NCBI RefSeq assembly: GCF_020497125.1
Contig: NC_059076.1
Location: 8,237,951 to 8,301,950 of the forward strand
Direction: 5' to 3'
Origin: Mauremys mutica
Taxonomy: Eukaryota > Chordata > Testudines > Geoemydidae
Length of the DNA: 64,000 bases
Position numbers and translations under genes: made by a program. Below the pieces are notes generated by a model. It saw only the letters and a list, made by a program, of their open reading frames with translations, ran no database searches and was not told the origin of the DNA. Positions 22,575-33,499 of this stretch are shown piece after piece; the first letter of the stretch is position 1; the number at the start of each line of letters is the position of its first letter.

Positions 22575-23426
22575 TACCGTATTTATCGGCGTATAACACG
22601 CACAGGCGTATAACACGCACCTTCATTTTAAGGGGGAAATTTCAGGAAAAAAACTTAAAGGGGGGCAGGGGCTAGGGCCGCTCGGGGGGGAGGGGGGACG
22701 GGATCTCGGGCCGCTCGGGAGGGGGTCAGGCCCCGCCGCGGGGGGGGGAGAGGGCGGGGGCTCGGGCCGCTGGGGGGGGGGGCGGGGGCCGCGCTGCTCG
22801 GGAGTGGGGCAGGGGCTAGGGGACGGGGTCTCGGGCCGCTCGGGAGGGGGGCGGGGGCTCGGGCCGGGTCGGGCCACGCCGCTCGGGAGGGGGGCAGGGG
22901 CTAGGGCCGCGCGGGGGGGAGGGGGGCCCGGGATCTCGGGCCGCTCGGGAGGGGGTCAGGCCCCGCCGCGGGGGGGGGGGGAGAGGGCGGGGGCTCGGGC
23001 CGCTGGGGGGGGGGCTAGGGCCGCGCTGCTCGGGAGTGGGGCAGGGGCTAGGGGACGGGGTCTCGGGCCGCTCGGGAGGGGGTCGGGGGCTCGGGCCGGG
23101 TCGGGCCACGCCGCTCGGGAGGGGGGCAGGGGCTAGGGCCGCTCGGGGGGGAGGGGGGACGGGATCTCGGGCCGCTCGGGAGGGGGTCATGCCCCGCCGC
23201 TGGGGGGGGGGAGAGGGCGGGGGCTCGGGCCGCTGGGGGGGGGGCTAGGGCCGCGCTGCTCGGGAGTGGGGCAGGGGCTAGGGCGCCGCTCCGCGCCGCT
23301 GGGGGGGGGGGGCGGCGCTTTTCTTTTCTGCCTGGGGGTGGTTATATCGGCGTATAACACGCACACATCATTTGCCCCCTATTTTCAGGGGAAAAAAGTG
23401 CGTGTTATACGCCGATAAATACGGTA
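22575..23426. mobile_element. Tc1/mariner-like TIR element with G-rich core
   Basis: A perfect 28-bp inverted repeat including TA (starting CCGTATTTATCGGCG) closes both ends of 22577-23424, and TA flanks each side (22575-22576, 23425-23426). A second partial copy of GGCGTATAACACGCAC sits just inside each end. TA duplication and end sequence fit a Tc1/mariner-type non-autonomous element. Its middle is a G-rich tandem array (separate entry). There is no transposase; open frames across it are proline/glycine/arginine artefacts. Confidence 0.85.
22661..23310 (+). repeat. G-rich tandem array, ~230-bp period
   Basis: The landmark GGGGGCAGGGGCTAGGGCCG recurs with C of GCAGG at 22666, 22895 and 23127, giving periods of 229 and 232 bp. 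Each unit repeats the order GATCTCGGGCCGCTCGGGAG, GGTCAGGCCCCGCCGC, long G runs, CTCGGGCCGCTGG and CGCGCTGCTCGGGAGTGGGG. The third unit is shortened. Runs of 5-12 G on one strand should form G-quadruplexes and make the locus hard to sequence or replicate. Confidence 0.85.
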
Positions 23427-26400
23427 GATCCTAAAGATAGATTTAAACCATGACATTCCCTTGGACGGGCTGAAGGCCAGATCCTCCTCTTGTGCAAATC
23501 AATGACACTCCAACAAAGTAAATGGACCTGTGCCAATTTACACCAACCGTGGGTCTATCTTGGGTGCATAATATCATGTGGGTTACCATGGCTCCTCGGG
23601 GTCATGTTGTAATACAGTGTCATTTCCCAAAGAAGTCAAACCCCTTTGAGATCCCTCCCCCACCTTTAATATACAATATTCAGTGAAACTTTTTTACTTT
23701 TAATTGAGGGTAGATATGTATTTGTTTGTGATTTTTTCATCTGATGTAGCTATTGTTTGTATATTATTTCTATCAGAGTAGTCCTTAGGGGCCCCCCATG
23801 CAAGGTGCATAGTTAGACAGTCCCTGTCCTGCAAAATGTACACTCTATACAGACAAGACAGACAAAGGGTGGAAGAAGGGAAGGACTATTTTCCTTATTG
23901 TACAAATGAACAGCTGAGGCAGCCTAGAGATTTTTAAGGTCCCAATTCGGCGAAGACTTATATACGTGTATTACTTTACACATGCGAGCAGTCCCATGTG
24001 GAGAAATAAAATGGAAAATCTGTCACAGTTTGTACTTAAGTTTATGTGGGATTTACGCTATATGATAGTTGAGGCAATGTATTTGGCAAAGTAAAATAAA
24101 TAAAACCAATAATGTTTCTTGAGAAATACTCTTCTGTATAGAGAGAACATTTAGGTGTCTGTTCATCTGTTAATATGAAAAAAGAACTCCCACATTGATA
24201 GGAGGTGAGAGCCTAAACCTTGTCTCTTTGTGATTGTGCAGCTGAGAAAGAGAGGAGACAAGAAACCTCCCTAGACGTTTTAAATGTGGCATTCCTACGT
24301 AGTGAGTCATGCATTTTTATTTCTTAATGTTACTATATAATATACATTGGCAACGTATGTAGGTCATTTCATCAAAAGCAAATCACTGAAGATTATCTGT
24401 AGTTAATATTGTGTAAAATGAGAGGGGGAAAGGGTATGACCTGTAATATGACAAGGTATTAAATTTTTACGTCAAAGAAATAATCTGGACTGCTGTCCAG
24501 CTCTCGATTGTTTTGCCAAATAGATTTCAGCTAAGTGAGGCAAATGTTGATAGCATAAAATTAACGTTGCAGGCACTTCACTTTAGTATGTTGAGAGACA
24601 GCATCTTGTTTTAGGCACTGATTCAAGAAAGCACTTAAGCACCTGTTTAAATTTAAGCACATGCTTTTAAATCCCTTTGGCTTTGGAACTTTAAACATGT
24701 GCTTAAAGTTAAGCACGTGCTTCAATTAGAGCTGGGAGGGAAACTGTTTTATGAGATTTCAGAAATGTTCCCTTTCTGCACTGGGATGAACGTGAGTCAT
24801 TCTGAAGCTTTTAATGAAAAAACAAGACAGAAATGACACCCACCCCATACTAGACAAAGTCCCGGTGATCAGCTCACTTATCTGGAGTGTGGGAGACATA
24901 GGTTCAAATCTCTGCCCTGCCTGATTTGGAGTACAGACATCAGCTCAAGTCTTCCCCAGACTAGGTGGGGATCCCCTAATCTCCAGTCCATTGGCTAGTC
25001 TGGGATGGATCATTCTCTCTCAAGTTTTGACCAGAAATTCAACCTTGGACTAGAGAACCCTTCATGACACGCGTTTAGTGGAATCTAACCCTTTCCTGTG
25101 AAAAGTTTTGTTTTGGATGAATTGGCATTGTCCAATGAAAACCTCTTGTGTTGAAAAATTCTTGATCAGTTCTAGCTTAAATGCTTTCATGAAGAGTGAT
25201 ATTTTCCTGAACCGGGGCTGTAATGCTGAAGTACAGTCTGGAAAAAAAACCCAGAATAACTAAACCTTGTGGTCTGTTTCTCTTCTGTTACGCTGGTTTT
25301 CTGCCAGTGTAACTCCATTGATGTAGCAGAGTGACACCAGTTTAATGGATTGGAGAATCAGGCTCTGGGGTTTTGTTTATTTTTAAATAGCCCTTGTTTC
25401 AATGCCATTTTTTACATTTTCCTTGCTAACTGTTAAAAACATCACTGTAAAATCCATGGCCTATGAGACTGCTCTTTTTCCGACATGGTGTTCATTTAAT
25501 TGAGTAATTGCACCATCATATATCTCAAGTATCATCGGCCCAATTTACTGGAGGAGCCCTGGGCCACTGAGAGCTTTGTGTAGTCCACTTTTGTAACTGT
25601 GTGGTGATTTACTAAGCAGAGCATCAGACCACTGCACAGCGGAGCTGGCGTTCCAGATAATGGAGATATTAATAAAGAGAATGAGAAACAGTTGCTTAAA
25701 GCATCTGAACCTGTAAGTACAAACAGACCAGAGGAGACTCAAAGCAACAGGAGATTGACATCTTTGTGACAATGCCCACACTAGACTTGGGTTTATAAGT
25801 TCTTAGGTGGGTAAATCATATAATCTACCCACCCTTTATGTATGGGAGTGTGTCCCAATCCTGGTATGACAAGCCGCTGCCACCTTCTGAAGTCTCGTGC
25901 AATGTCCACAAGGAGTGACTTCATATATTTTTTTAAGTTAATGGATTTCTCGAAGATTGCTTCAATTTTTCGAGGTTTTCTAGTGGGTTATGTCTAAGCA
26001 CTATTTGTCTTTAAAACCATAGTCCTGACAGCGCTAGGGCTTCTGTTCAACTTTCATCCCATGAGTAGTCCCACGGAAGTCAAGACCAGACTAAGAACTA
26101 TTTGGGAGAAGCATACTAGTTCCTAAAATGGCTAGACAGGTCTTTCATTCTTCTGCATTTTGTAAATCTTTGTCTCTGGTTAACAAAAGTTCTTTAATCA
26201 AAGTAATATGAAACAATAGTGAGATATGAAACTGTGGGTAAAATTCTGTTCTCAGTTACATGGGTGCCATTTTCTCTAATAACCAAATACATTTTTAAAC
26301 ACGACTTCCCAAAGAGGTGGTGGGGGCTGGGCACTAGCTGTGGTCAATCCCAAATGGATAACATCAGATTGAGGCGGAGCAGAGCTATCGACTGAGCCCA

Positions 26401-26910
26401 AGATGTGCCCCAAAATCCGTTATATAAACTGTAAAATTTGGATGCCTCGATGTCTTAGGGGACTTGTATCTGAGGATTTACTGTAAATTTGAAGCACAAA
26501 CCTCGCTCCAGCCCTGAGTGATGAACAGCAATTTTTCAAGGCGGTCTGGTGCAGCATGTGGCTGTCAGAACACTTAGAAAAATCAGATGATAAACAATAA
26601 ACTGCCCTCAGCCTTAAGCATTGCTATAGCCCCGCTGTAACTTCTATACCCTGTGCTCCTCACCATCATGTCTGAGGTCCTACATTGAATTAGAAGGGAA
26701 GATGTGCAATGGAGAGCAGAAGTTGGCCCAAAATGCTTCAGTCATGAAGTGCAGAGATAAATGTTCATACAGCGCTGACTGAACTCTCAGCATCTTGTCG
26801 CTGTTCACTGGGGTCAGTGGAAAAAAATGGGGTGGATTTTTCTGCGGGCGTCTCTCCTTTGACTTTTCCAAAGCCTTGATCATGAGTCTGGCTGAGGTAG
26901 TTCCGAAGAC
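23427..26910. other. Non-coding stretch with scattered old repeats
   Basis: No gene. 23795-23960 (GACAGTCCCTGTCCTGCAAA then GACAAGACAGACAAAGGGTG) looks like the tail of an old MIR-type SINE on the minus strand. 24605-24725 is a foldback repeat (AAGCACATGC / GCACGTGCTT). 24855-25000 resembles a tRNA-derived SINE head (AGGTTCAAATCTCTGCCCTG). 25285-25370 has inverted CCAGTGTAACTCC-type sequence. 24000-24560 is AT-rich and repeat-poor. Confidence 0.45.
24605..24725. repeat. Foldback repeat (AAGCAC type)
   Basis: TTCAAGAAAGCACTTAAGCA and AAACATGTGCTTAAAGTTAA lie in inverted order around TAAATCCC. A diverged relative lies at 54725-54825. It resembles a short dispersed palindromic element. Confidence 0.55.
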
Positions 26911-27826
26911 TGTGGATAAATGTGGATAAATGTAAAGTAATGCACATTGGAAAAAATAACCCCAACTATACATACAACATGATGGGGGCTAATTTAGCTA
27001 CACGAGTCAGGAAAAAGATCTTGGAGTTATCGTGGATAGTTCTCTGAAGATGTCCATGCAGTGTGCAGAGGCGGTCAAAAAAGCAAACAGGATGTTAGGA
27101 ATCATTAAAAAGGGGATAGAGAATAAGACTGAGAATATATTATTGCCCTTATATAAATCCATGGTACGCCCACATCTCGAATACTGTGTACAGATGTGGT
27201 CTCCTCACCTCAAAAAAGATATTCTAGCACTAGAAAAGGTTCAGAAAAGAGCAACTAAAATGATTAGGGGTTTAGAGAGGGTCCCATATGAGGAAAGATT
27301 AAAGAGGCTAGGACTCTTCAGTTTGGAAAAGAGAAGACTAAGGGGGGACATGATAGAGGTATATAAAATCATGAGTGATGTTGAGAAAGTGGATAAGGAA
27401 AAGTTATTTACTTATTCCCATAATACAAGAACTAGGGGTCACCAAATGAAATTAATAGGCAGCAGGTTTAAAACAAATAAAAGGAAGTTCTTCTTCACGC
27501 AGCGCACAGTCAACTTGTGGAACTCCTTACCTGAGGAAGTTGTGAAGGCTAGGACTATAACAATGTTTAAAAGGGGACTGGATAAATTCATGGTGGCTAA
27601 GTCCATAAATGGCTATTAGCCAGGATGGGTAAGAATGGTGTCCCTAGCCTCTGTTCGTCAGAGGATGGAGATGGATGGCAGGAGAGAGTTCACTTGATCA
27701 TTGCCTGTTAGGTTCACTCCCTCAGGGGCACCTGGCATTGGCCACTGTCGGTAGACAGATACTGGGCTAGATGGACCTTTGGTCTGACCCGGTACGGCCT
27801 TTCTTATGTTCTTATGTTCTTATGAC
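26911..27826 (+). mobile_element. CR1-type LINE, 3' part with intact tail
   Basis: The copy starts at VDKCKVMHIG-coding sequence (with a small duplicated GTGGATAAAT at the start), runs through the C-terminal end of ORF2 and a 3' UTR (GCCTCTGTTCGTCAGAGGAT, then GGCCACTGTCGGTAGACAGA), and ends in repeated TTCTTATG units. It is 5'-truncated just after the reverse transcriptase active site. GACTG occurs at both ends (26908-26912, 27824-27828), which may be a short duplication or chance. Its 3' UTR is nearly identical to that at 53190-53367. Confidence 0.9.
27032..27619 (+). pseudogene. CR1 ORF2 C-terminal domain, open
   Basis: A 195-codon open stretch is the best preserved ORF2 C terminus in the window. 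In order it has [99 protein letters not shown] and [20 protein letters not shown] before a stop in the expected place. The domain has no known catalytic residues. The upstream active-site part is missing and upstream sequence is in another frame. The first codon is GTG and not a real start. The good frame suggests a relatively young insertion. Confidence 0.88.
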
Positions 27827-30800
27827 TGCATTTTGTAACGGAGAAACAGACGAGTGCTTCCCATCCACTACAATAATAGTGTCTAATATTAAATAAGAGA
27901 AGCCATTAAGGGAGAATCTCACATGTCATGGAGGCTAGGCACTGTTATATGAGTACGTTCCCCCTGCTTAGTCTGCCTGCTGAATTCATTACACGCTATC
28001 GGAATGGATAAAGATTAGAACCTTGTTTATATTTCTAGGAACATTTTTGCTGAAAGACAGATAAGTTCAATATAACTATTTTCCCTACTTCTTATTTGGT
28101 TTCTGGGGCTCAGACAGACAATGGAGGCAGTAATTTCAAAGTCATGCAGTGTAGAAAGGATTTACTGTCACTTTCAATACTATTCAGGAAACAATGTGCA
28201 TGCAGCCTAGATAGCTCATGATAACTTATTTGTGTTTGAAAATGGCATATTGAATAGGCGTAGAAGAAAACTGCAGTTCTAAAACATGGGGTTTCCATCT
28301 TCTCTAGGATAAGAGATGTGTTTATAACACATGCCAGCTAGCCAGTGTTGTGATCCCAATGTAGTCAGGAGAATATGTATTGGCACATGTGCAGTATGGT
28401 ACGGATTGGATCAATCCCTAGGAGCTAACACATGCTAAAATATGAACTGCCCTGCCTACTCTAGGGTTTGTTAGTTAGCACATGTTAAAAACACATCTTT
28501 TATCCTAGTGAAGAGAAACCTTCCTGAAGTGGGAACCCTTATAAATTGGGGGAAGTTCTGAGCCTGGTTCTCTACTACAACTAGCAGTCCTTTGCACTTG
28601 TGCAAAATGTGTGTAAAAATTGATGTAAAATGCAATCAAATCAGAATGGCAGCACTTACTTTGCACTCGTTCTGAGCAAGCATAAACAAGCTGCTGTGCA
28701 GCAGAAATTCTGGCCCTTTGTGTGTAGTGACTTACGCTGCCTTCCCTTGCTTTTGTGGGGAGAGGGAAGCATTGTGTGCAACTTGCCTGACTCCTCTTCC
28801 TTCTGTCCCTAGCCTGCCCTTCCTCCCTGCCTCCCGCAACACCATGAAGCTTCAAGCTGATGGAACAGTCATGCTATGAAGTGGCACTCTTCCCATTTCC
28901 AATCCTAAGTGTAGATCCTTGGGTGCAAGCTACATTCCATTAAAAGAAATGGAGGGGAGCGCTGGGGTTGGACTGCAAATCTGAATGCATATGGGGTATA
29001 GTCCCTAGGATACTGTAACTGTATGCCACTGATCACATCTGTTATGCCATATTCATTCAGCAAAAATGTAATTGCCTGGAGGTGCACACACATGTGGAAT
29101 GGTTAACATACCCTCATGCCATCAGTTTCCTTTAATTTCATTTTTTCTCTATAAAATGGTTAGAGCGGCTTATGGGGGAAAAAAACAATAAAAAGAATAA
29201 TACTTTAGCCGAGCATTAGCTACAGTATGCTATATTTGACAGTGTTATGCTTTAAAACTAGGATGTATTGACTCCTTTTTTTCATTAGATGCCATCAATT
29301 TGGACATCATCTGCTTTTGCTCCTTTTGATCAGGTTGAAGGACCAGTCAGGATGTATCCAATTTTGATGCTTCCGTCTTTGTCAGTTGTTTTGCCCTGCA
29401 GTTTTCTTTTATGCAGACGGACATGGAAAAGCTGGGAAATGTAGCAAAGTGAGCAGGAAATACAGATGAACTTCATGCTGTTACTGGAGTAACTGTCTTT
29501 CTGTAGAGGAGATTGGAAAATGTAGAATATGCCAGTGAAGCTTATATTATCATTTTGAGTCTCTGTGCTGGACGGAAGCGGATTCTGTCCCTGAGTACTT
29601 TGCAAGGATGAATCTGAATGTTTTACATGGTAGCTAATATATTGATATTGAAACTGGGTAGCGGTGGAGGGCGGGAAGTTCCCAGAGCTTTTTTCTTCAA
29701 CTGTACATTTACCTTCAGAAGATGGTCAAATGGTGCAGACAGTGGGAGCTGTCCTGGAGAATTACTTAGTACATATCGTCTTCAAACAGAACTATATTAG
29801 TGCGAACTCGGGACTTCGTTAGTACCTGCAGCATCCGCGCGGGGAAGTTGCAGCACAGCGCTTTGATGTGCACTGCTATTCCCGCCACTGTAGTCGAAAC
29901 TGTGGGGCTGTGTAAGTAGGCATTTTGATTGTAAGGTCTTTGGTGCAGGGACCTGTGGAATCAAAATACATCTCCAAGGCAATGGTGAAAGAACAATGGG
30001 ATCTCTTCTTCGAAAGACAGACTGGAAGTCAGAGGTTTGGGCACTGCTTTTTGCAGGCTCTTAGTCTTTAGCTTTATAGCGCGTCTAATAATAAACTTTC
30101 TTTTTCTGTATGCTGCTCATTAGTCTAAGGTAAAATGTTACTGTAGGATGAGAAGATTTCTGCTATTACTGCCCTCAAGATACACGGCTTGCGTCAGGAA
30201 GCTTGGTCCTGAGCTATATTCAAAAGAAAATAAGGGCTAATATTTTGAACACCTTTTCCACTTTCCTTTTGATATCAAAACCACCACAATTCCCTTACTG
30301 CAATGAGCTTTTGGATCTCCACAAAGATAACATTTTATTTTCTGGTAATTTTTCAGTTAGAGATCAAGATCCATCTGCTGTGGGTAAAATAATCTGAGTG
30401 ATGTTCATCCTGGGATTCTTATTTTCCCAGTCTTTCTCATATGACACACTATGGAAGGAAATCTTTAATGAGTTTAACGTTTACCGTTTGAGAAATGAGT
30501 GCATCTGAACTGATCATGCACAGGGCTAAGCTATGTGTGGACTTTGACGGGAAATACTGGTATTACTTTCATGCAGATGATGCCAGCTGAGCTTGAGAAA
30601 GAGAGAGCTCCCAGGAATTAATGTTTAAATGAAGAAGGGGAGATTTTTTAAATGGATTGTTTATGTGTAGGCAAACCACAATGGCTATAGAGCTAAAAAA
30701 CAAAGCATTAAAGATGGAAGAAACTTACTAGATTATCTAGTCCACTCCATACATTTTCTCTAGTATAATATATAAATTTACTGTTCTGATCAGTTCGATT

Positions 30801-31370
30801 TTAACTGACTCAGGTGATTTTCCATCCCTTCCCATGGATGACTATTCCAGAATCTAACAGAGTGATGGCAAATACTGTAAAATTCCTGCTTCTGTTAGTT
30901 GCACAAGTTGTGCACGTATAGAAGTCAATGGAGTCTCTTCTTAAATAAGAGCAAACTAAGTACATGCACCCACATATGCAAAATGAAACGTGTGTAGGTT
31001 TTACTTGTAGTCTGATAAATGCCTAAGGGGGAGGGAAATTACATTTGTATGGGTAGAATCGTTGAATTATTTTAAAACAAACAGTATATAAGGAAATACA
31101 GAAGGAAAAGCTAATGACATAAGGGAAAGCAATCGATTTTATGTGCTATTTCTAAATCCTGATCATCAGCATGGAAGTGGAGGGAAGCTGAGAATAATCA
31201 ATATGCAGCTCTTTGGCTGTTAAATGTAGATATGTAGCTGAAATCACTTTAACTGCAATAGATCCTATTCCTGATGTTCACTTCACTCTCTAGAAATCAA
31301 GAGTTTAGGAATGGCCCCCTCTTAATTAAATCACTGTGCATATGGCTATAACCAAACACATTATTACATA
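27827..31370. other. Non-coding stretch
   Basis: No gene. 28415-28495 holds paired GCTAACACATGCTAAAAT and GTTAGCACATGTTAAAAAC, probably a piece of a short DNA element. A CR1 tail fragment lies at 30702-30765 (separate entry). The rest, including 29100-30650, is AT-rich and apparently single-copy. Confidence 0.45.
30702..30765 (-). mobile_element. CR1-type LINE tail fragment
   Basis: AAAGATGGAAGAAACTTACT followed by AGATTATCTAGTCCACTCC matches the reverse complement of CR1-type 3' UTRs. Very short, so the call is tentative. Confidence 0.4.
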
Positions 31371-31416
31371 TGTTTCAAAGTAGCAGCCATGTTAGTCTGC
31401 ATGTAACTATTACATA
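31363..31416 (+). mobile_element. 38-bp SINE head flanked by 8-bp repeats
   Basis: The piece TGTTTCAAAGTAGCAGCCAT followed by GTTAGTCTGCATG is the 5' head of a SINE-like family related to the one at 7.4 and 32.2 kb. ATTACATA lies directly on both sides (31363-31370, 31409-31416), so it looks like a complete insertion of only the head. Loss of the 3' side is unusual for LINE-driven insertion. Confidence 0.55.
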
Positions 31417-31464
31417 GGTTTTTTTAGCATTACCAGTGATGGGCATGCTCTGTAGTGTCTTTAG

Positions 31465-31540
31465 AGCAAGGAGTCTGGGAGCCAGGTTTCCTAGATTCTG
31501 CTGTTGATTGAGTTACCTGCTTGATCTTGGGCAAGTCACC
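31465..31540 (+). mobile_element. MIR-like SINE, first segment
   Basis: GAGTCTGGGAGCCAGGTTTC, then CTGCTTGATCTTGGGCAAGTCAC, follow the MIR/CORE-SINE order. The element stops at GTCAC where a TIR element interrupts it and resumes at about 31932. Confidence 0.65.
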
Positions 31541-31931
31541 AAGAATATATCTCCACTGCATTGCCACCTGGGTCTGTGGGACCTGGGCTTCTGAACGTAG
31601 TGTTTTTTCCAAGCTCACGCTTGAGCATCCACACTGCATTATAAACCTGGGTTTACAGTTCCTGGGTCTCACAGAATGTGTCCATTCTGCACGACGCAGA
31701 CTTTCTGATTCAGGTCTGCAGCTTGAGCTGTGTCCACACTGCAAAATGGCAGGCCTTGGAACTGAGTCTGTTAGCAGGACTCAGGCTGTAACTACCCTCC
31801 TAGCAGGATCCTAGGACCTGGGTCCTGAGTGCTTACTGAGCAGAGTCGGACTGAGTTGTGTGGGTGGGGAAGGGGACACTTTGGCTCAAACCTGAGTCTG
31901 AGCCCAGGCTTATGTAGTATAGACATACCCC
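31541..31931. mobile_element. TIR element inserted in MIR-like SINE
   Basis: The left end AAGAATATATCTCCACTGC and the inverted right end (GTAGTATAGACATACCCCTT) are diverged inverted repeats of the GGTATGTCTACACTGC type. Two internal CACACTGCA-like pieces (near 31630 and 31735) repeat the sub-terminal motif. The surrounding MIR-like SINE is cut cleanly by this segment, which supports the boundaries. I could not define a target duplication. Confidence 0.65.
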
Positions 31932-31979
31932 TTGTGTGCTAAATTTTCCCATCTGTAAAATGGGGATTAGAATGGTTAT
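31932..31979 (+). mobile_element. MIR-like SINE, middle segment
   Basis: TTGTGTGCTAAATTTTCCCA followed by TCTGTAAAATGGGGATTAG is the CORE-SINE segment that normally follows the GGGCAAGTCAC block. It ends at AATGGTTAT, which is repeated at 32399-32407. Confidence 0.7.
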
Positions 31980-32040
31980 AATGGTCCTGCTGATAACAGG
32001 TCATCTTAATTAATTAGCCTCTTAGAGCTGGTATGGCATC

Positions 32041-32095
<55 letters not shown>

Positions 32096-32398
32096 CATAC
32101 ACACACACTCTTCGTATATGTTCTATTCTATGCATCCGATGAAGTGGGCTGTAGCCCACGAAAGCTTATGCTCAAATACATTTGTTAGTCTCTAAGGTGC
32201 CACAAGTACTCCTGTTCTTTTAATGTCAATATCAGAGGGGTAGCTGTGTTAGTCTGGTTCTGTAGAAGCAGCAAAGAATCCTGTGGCACCTTATAGACTA
32301 ACAGATGTTTTGCAGCATGAGCTTTCGTGGGTGAATACCCACTTCTTCGGATGCAAGTCCGAAGAAGTGGGTATTCACCCACGAAAGCTCGTTCTTTT
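31980..32398 (+). mobile_element. SINE-like element with internal microsatellite
   Basis: A 9-bp duplication AATGGTTAT (31971-31979, 32399-32407) flanks the whole block. The element itself reads TCCTGCTGATAACAGGTC, TTAATTAGCCTCTTAGAG, a (TG)n(TA)n run, then GATGAAGTGGGCTGTAGCCC, CACGAAAGCTTATGCTC, GTTAGTCTCTAAGGTGCCAC and ACTCCTGTTCTTTT. The foldback SINE at 32226-32390 is inserted at its 3' end. The shared TTAGTCT.TAAGGTGCCAC motif links it to the foldback family. Family name not established. Confidence 0.75.
32043..32109. repeat. (TG)n(TA)n(CA)n microsatellite
   Basis: About 17 TG units run into about 9 TA units, then ACATACACACACAC. It lies inside the SINE-like element. Alternating purine-pyrimidine DNA of this kind can adopt Z-form and cruciform structures. 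Confidence 0.95.
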
Positions 32399-32402
32399 AA
32401 TG
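32214..32402 (+). mobile_element. Foldback SINE insertion with 12-bp TSD
   Basis: A perfect 12-bp duplication GTTCTTTTAATG (32214-32225, 32391-32402) flanks 32226-32390. The insert begins ATCAGAGGGGTAGCTGTG and TTAGTCTGGTTCTG, passes the core GCACCTTATAGACTAACAG and AGCATGAGCTTTCGTGGG, and ends in a hairpin. Arms of 33 bp at 32319-32351 and 32358-32390 are perfectly complementary around a 6-nt loop, and the second arm ends exactly at the target duplication. The arrangement matches the 7.4-kb insertion, with a different breakpoint. Confidence 0.88.
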
Positions 32403-32465
32403 GTTATGCAGTTTTGTAAAGTGCTTTGAGATATTCAGATGAATACGTATCTCTGTAAGTGATAA
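32403..32465 (+). mobile_element. MIR-like SINE, 3' segment
   Basis: TTTTGTAAAGTGCTTTGAGA followed by TATTCAGATGAATACG is the 3' region of the MIR-like SINE whose earlier parts lie at 31465 and 31932. It completes a SINE split by two later insertions. Confidence 0.65.
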
Positions 32466-32978
32466 ATATTTTGGTCTCAATCCTGAAACTGTGCCCATAG
32501 ATTTGCAGGACTGGGGCCTAAAAAAAGGCTGATCCCATAGCTATTGCAAATGTTGGTTTGTACAGTAAGACTGCATCTTGTAATGTTAATTATTGCAGAA
32601 ACCATTACTAGACTTGAGCAAAATACAGCTTTTAATGGTCACTATTTTCCATGCATCATCACCATTTAACCTCATTTATGAAGAAGTTAATGCTAGAATA
32701 AGAGAGACCTCTTGCTGTGCATTGTACAAAGATGTCTAGCTCAATTATTTCATCTTCTGAAAAGTCCTGTGTTCATCTTTTCACCAAACAAGAGCTCTTT
32801 CTCTCTGACCAGCCCTACCACTCAACTTGGCAAGATTCAGCTTTGGAGCTTCCATTGTAGCGCTCTGAGTTTAATTTTTGAATAAAAGTTTCAAACTCTA
32901 CAGGAAAAGAAATTTTATGAATGTTCTAATTCACCCTCTCCCCCCCCATTCCCCACGAATGTCCCCAATTAGTTACTA
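32466..32978. other. Non-coding stretch
   Basis: No gene or clear element; a weak piece of the dispersed palindromic repeat lies near 32480-32520. Confidence 0.45.
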
Positions 32979-33499
32979 GGGCCTGAATGCACAAAAGAAG
33001 TTGGGTGTTGGGACACTCTCACAATGCCTAATTTTTAAGCATCTAGAAAATCCCTGCTTCACAAAGCCTGAACCTGGCGCCTAGGCTCCCTGTGAGATGA
33101 ATAGGGCGAGAGATGTGCTGAAGAACAGGAGTCACAAAAGCCAGCATGCTAGGCGGCTTCCCACCTAAGCTAGCCAACGGGAGATGCCAGCTAGAGAGTT
33201 GGTGTTAAGCCCTGCCCCTCTCACGGACCTAGACACCTATCTGCTTGTGAATCTCAGCTGTGAACTCTCACCTGGAGTTAGGTGCCTGTGCTTTTTCAGC
33301 AGGAGAAGGACTAATGGCTGTTTAAATATTTATCCACCGTGGAACAGTCACTGGGGCAGAGAGACAGAGTGTGGGAATGCCGCTAGTCGAGTGGTTGGGG
33401 CACCCGCCTGGGAGGTTGGGACCCTCTGGGTCCTGTTGTCAGTGCTATGGCAACGCTGCTCTATGCTGCTGTTCTCGGAGTGCTGACGTCAGCTGCGCT

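Noticed and set aside
22623..23248. Open frames of 70-124 codons rich in proline, glycine and arginine
   Set aside because: They are readings of the G-rich tandem array on both strands; periodic and without any domain.
22660..23330. CpG island promoter
   Set aside because: The high GC content is confined to a tandem array inside a transposon, with no exon or transcription start context.
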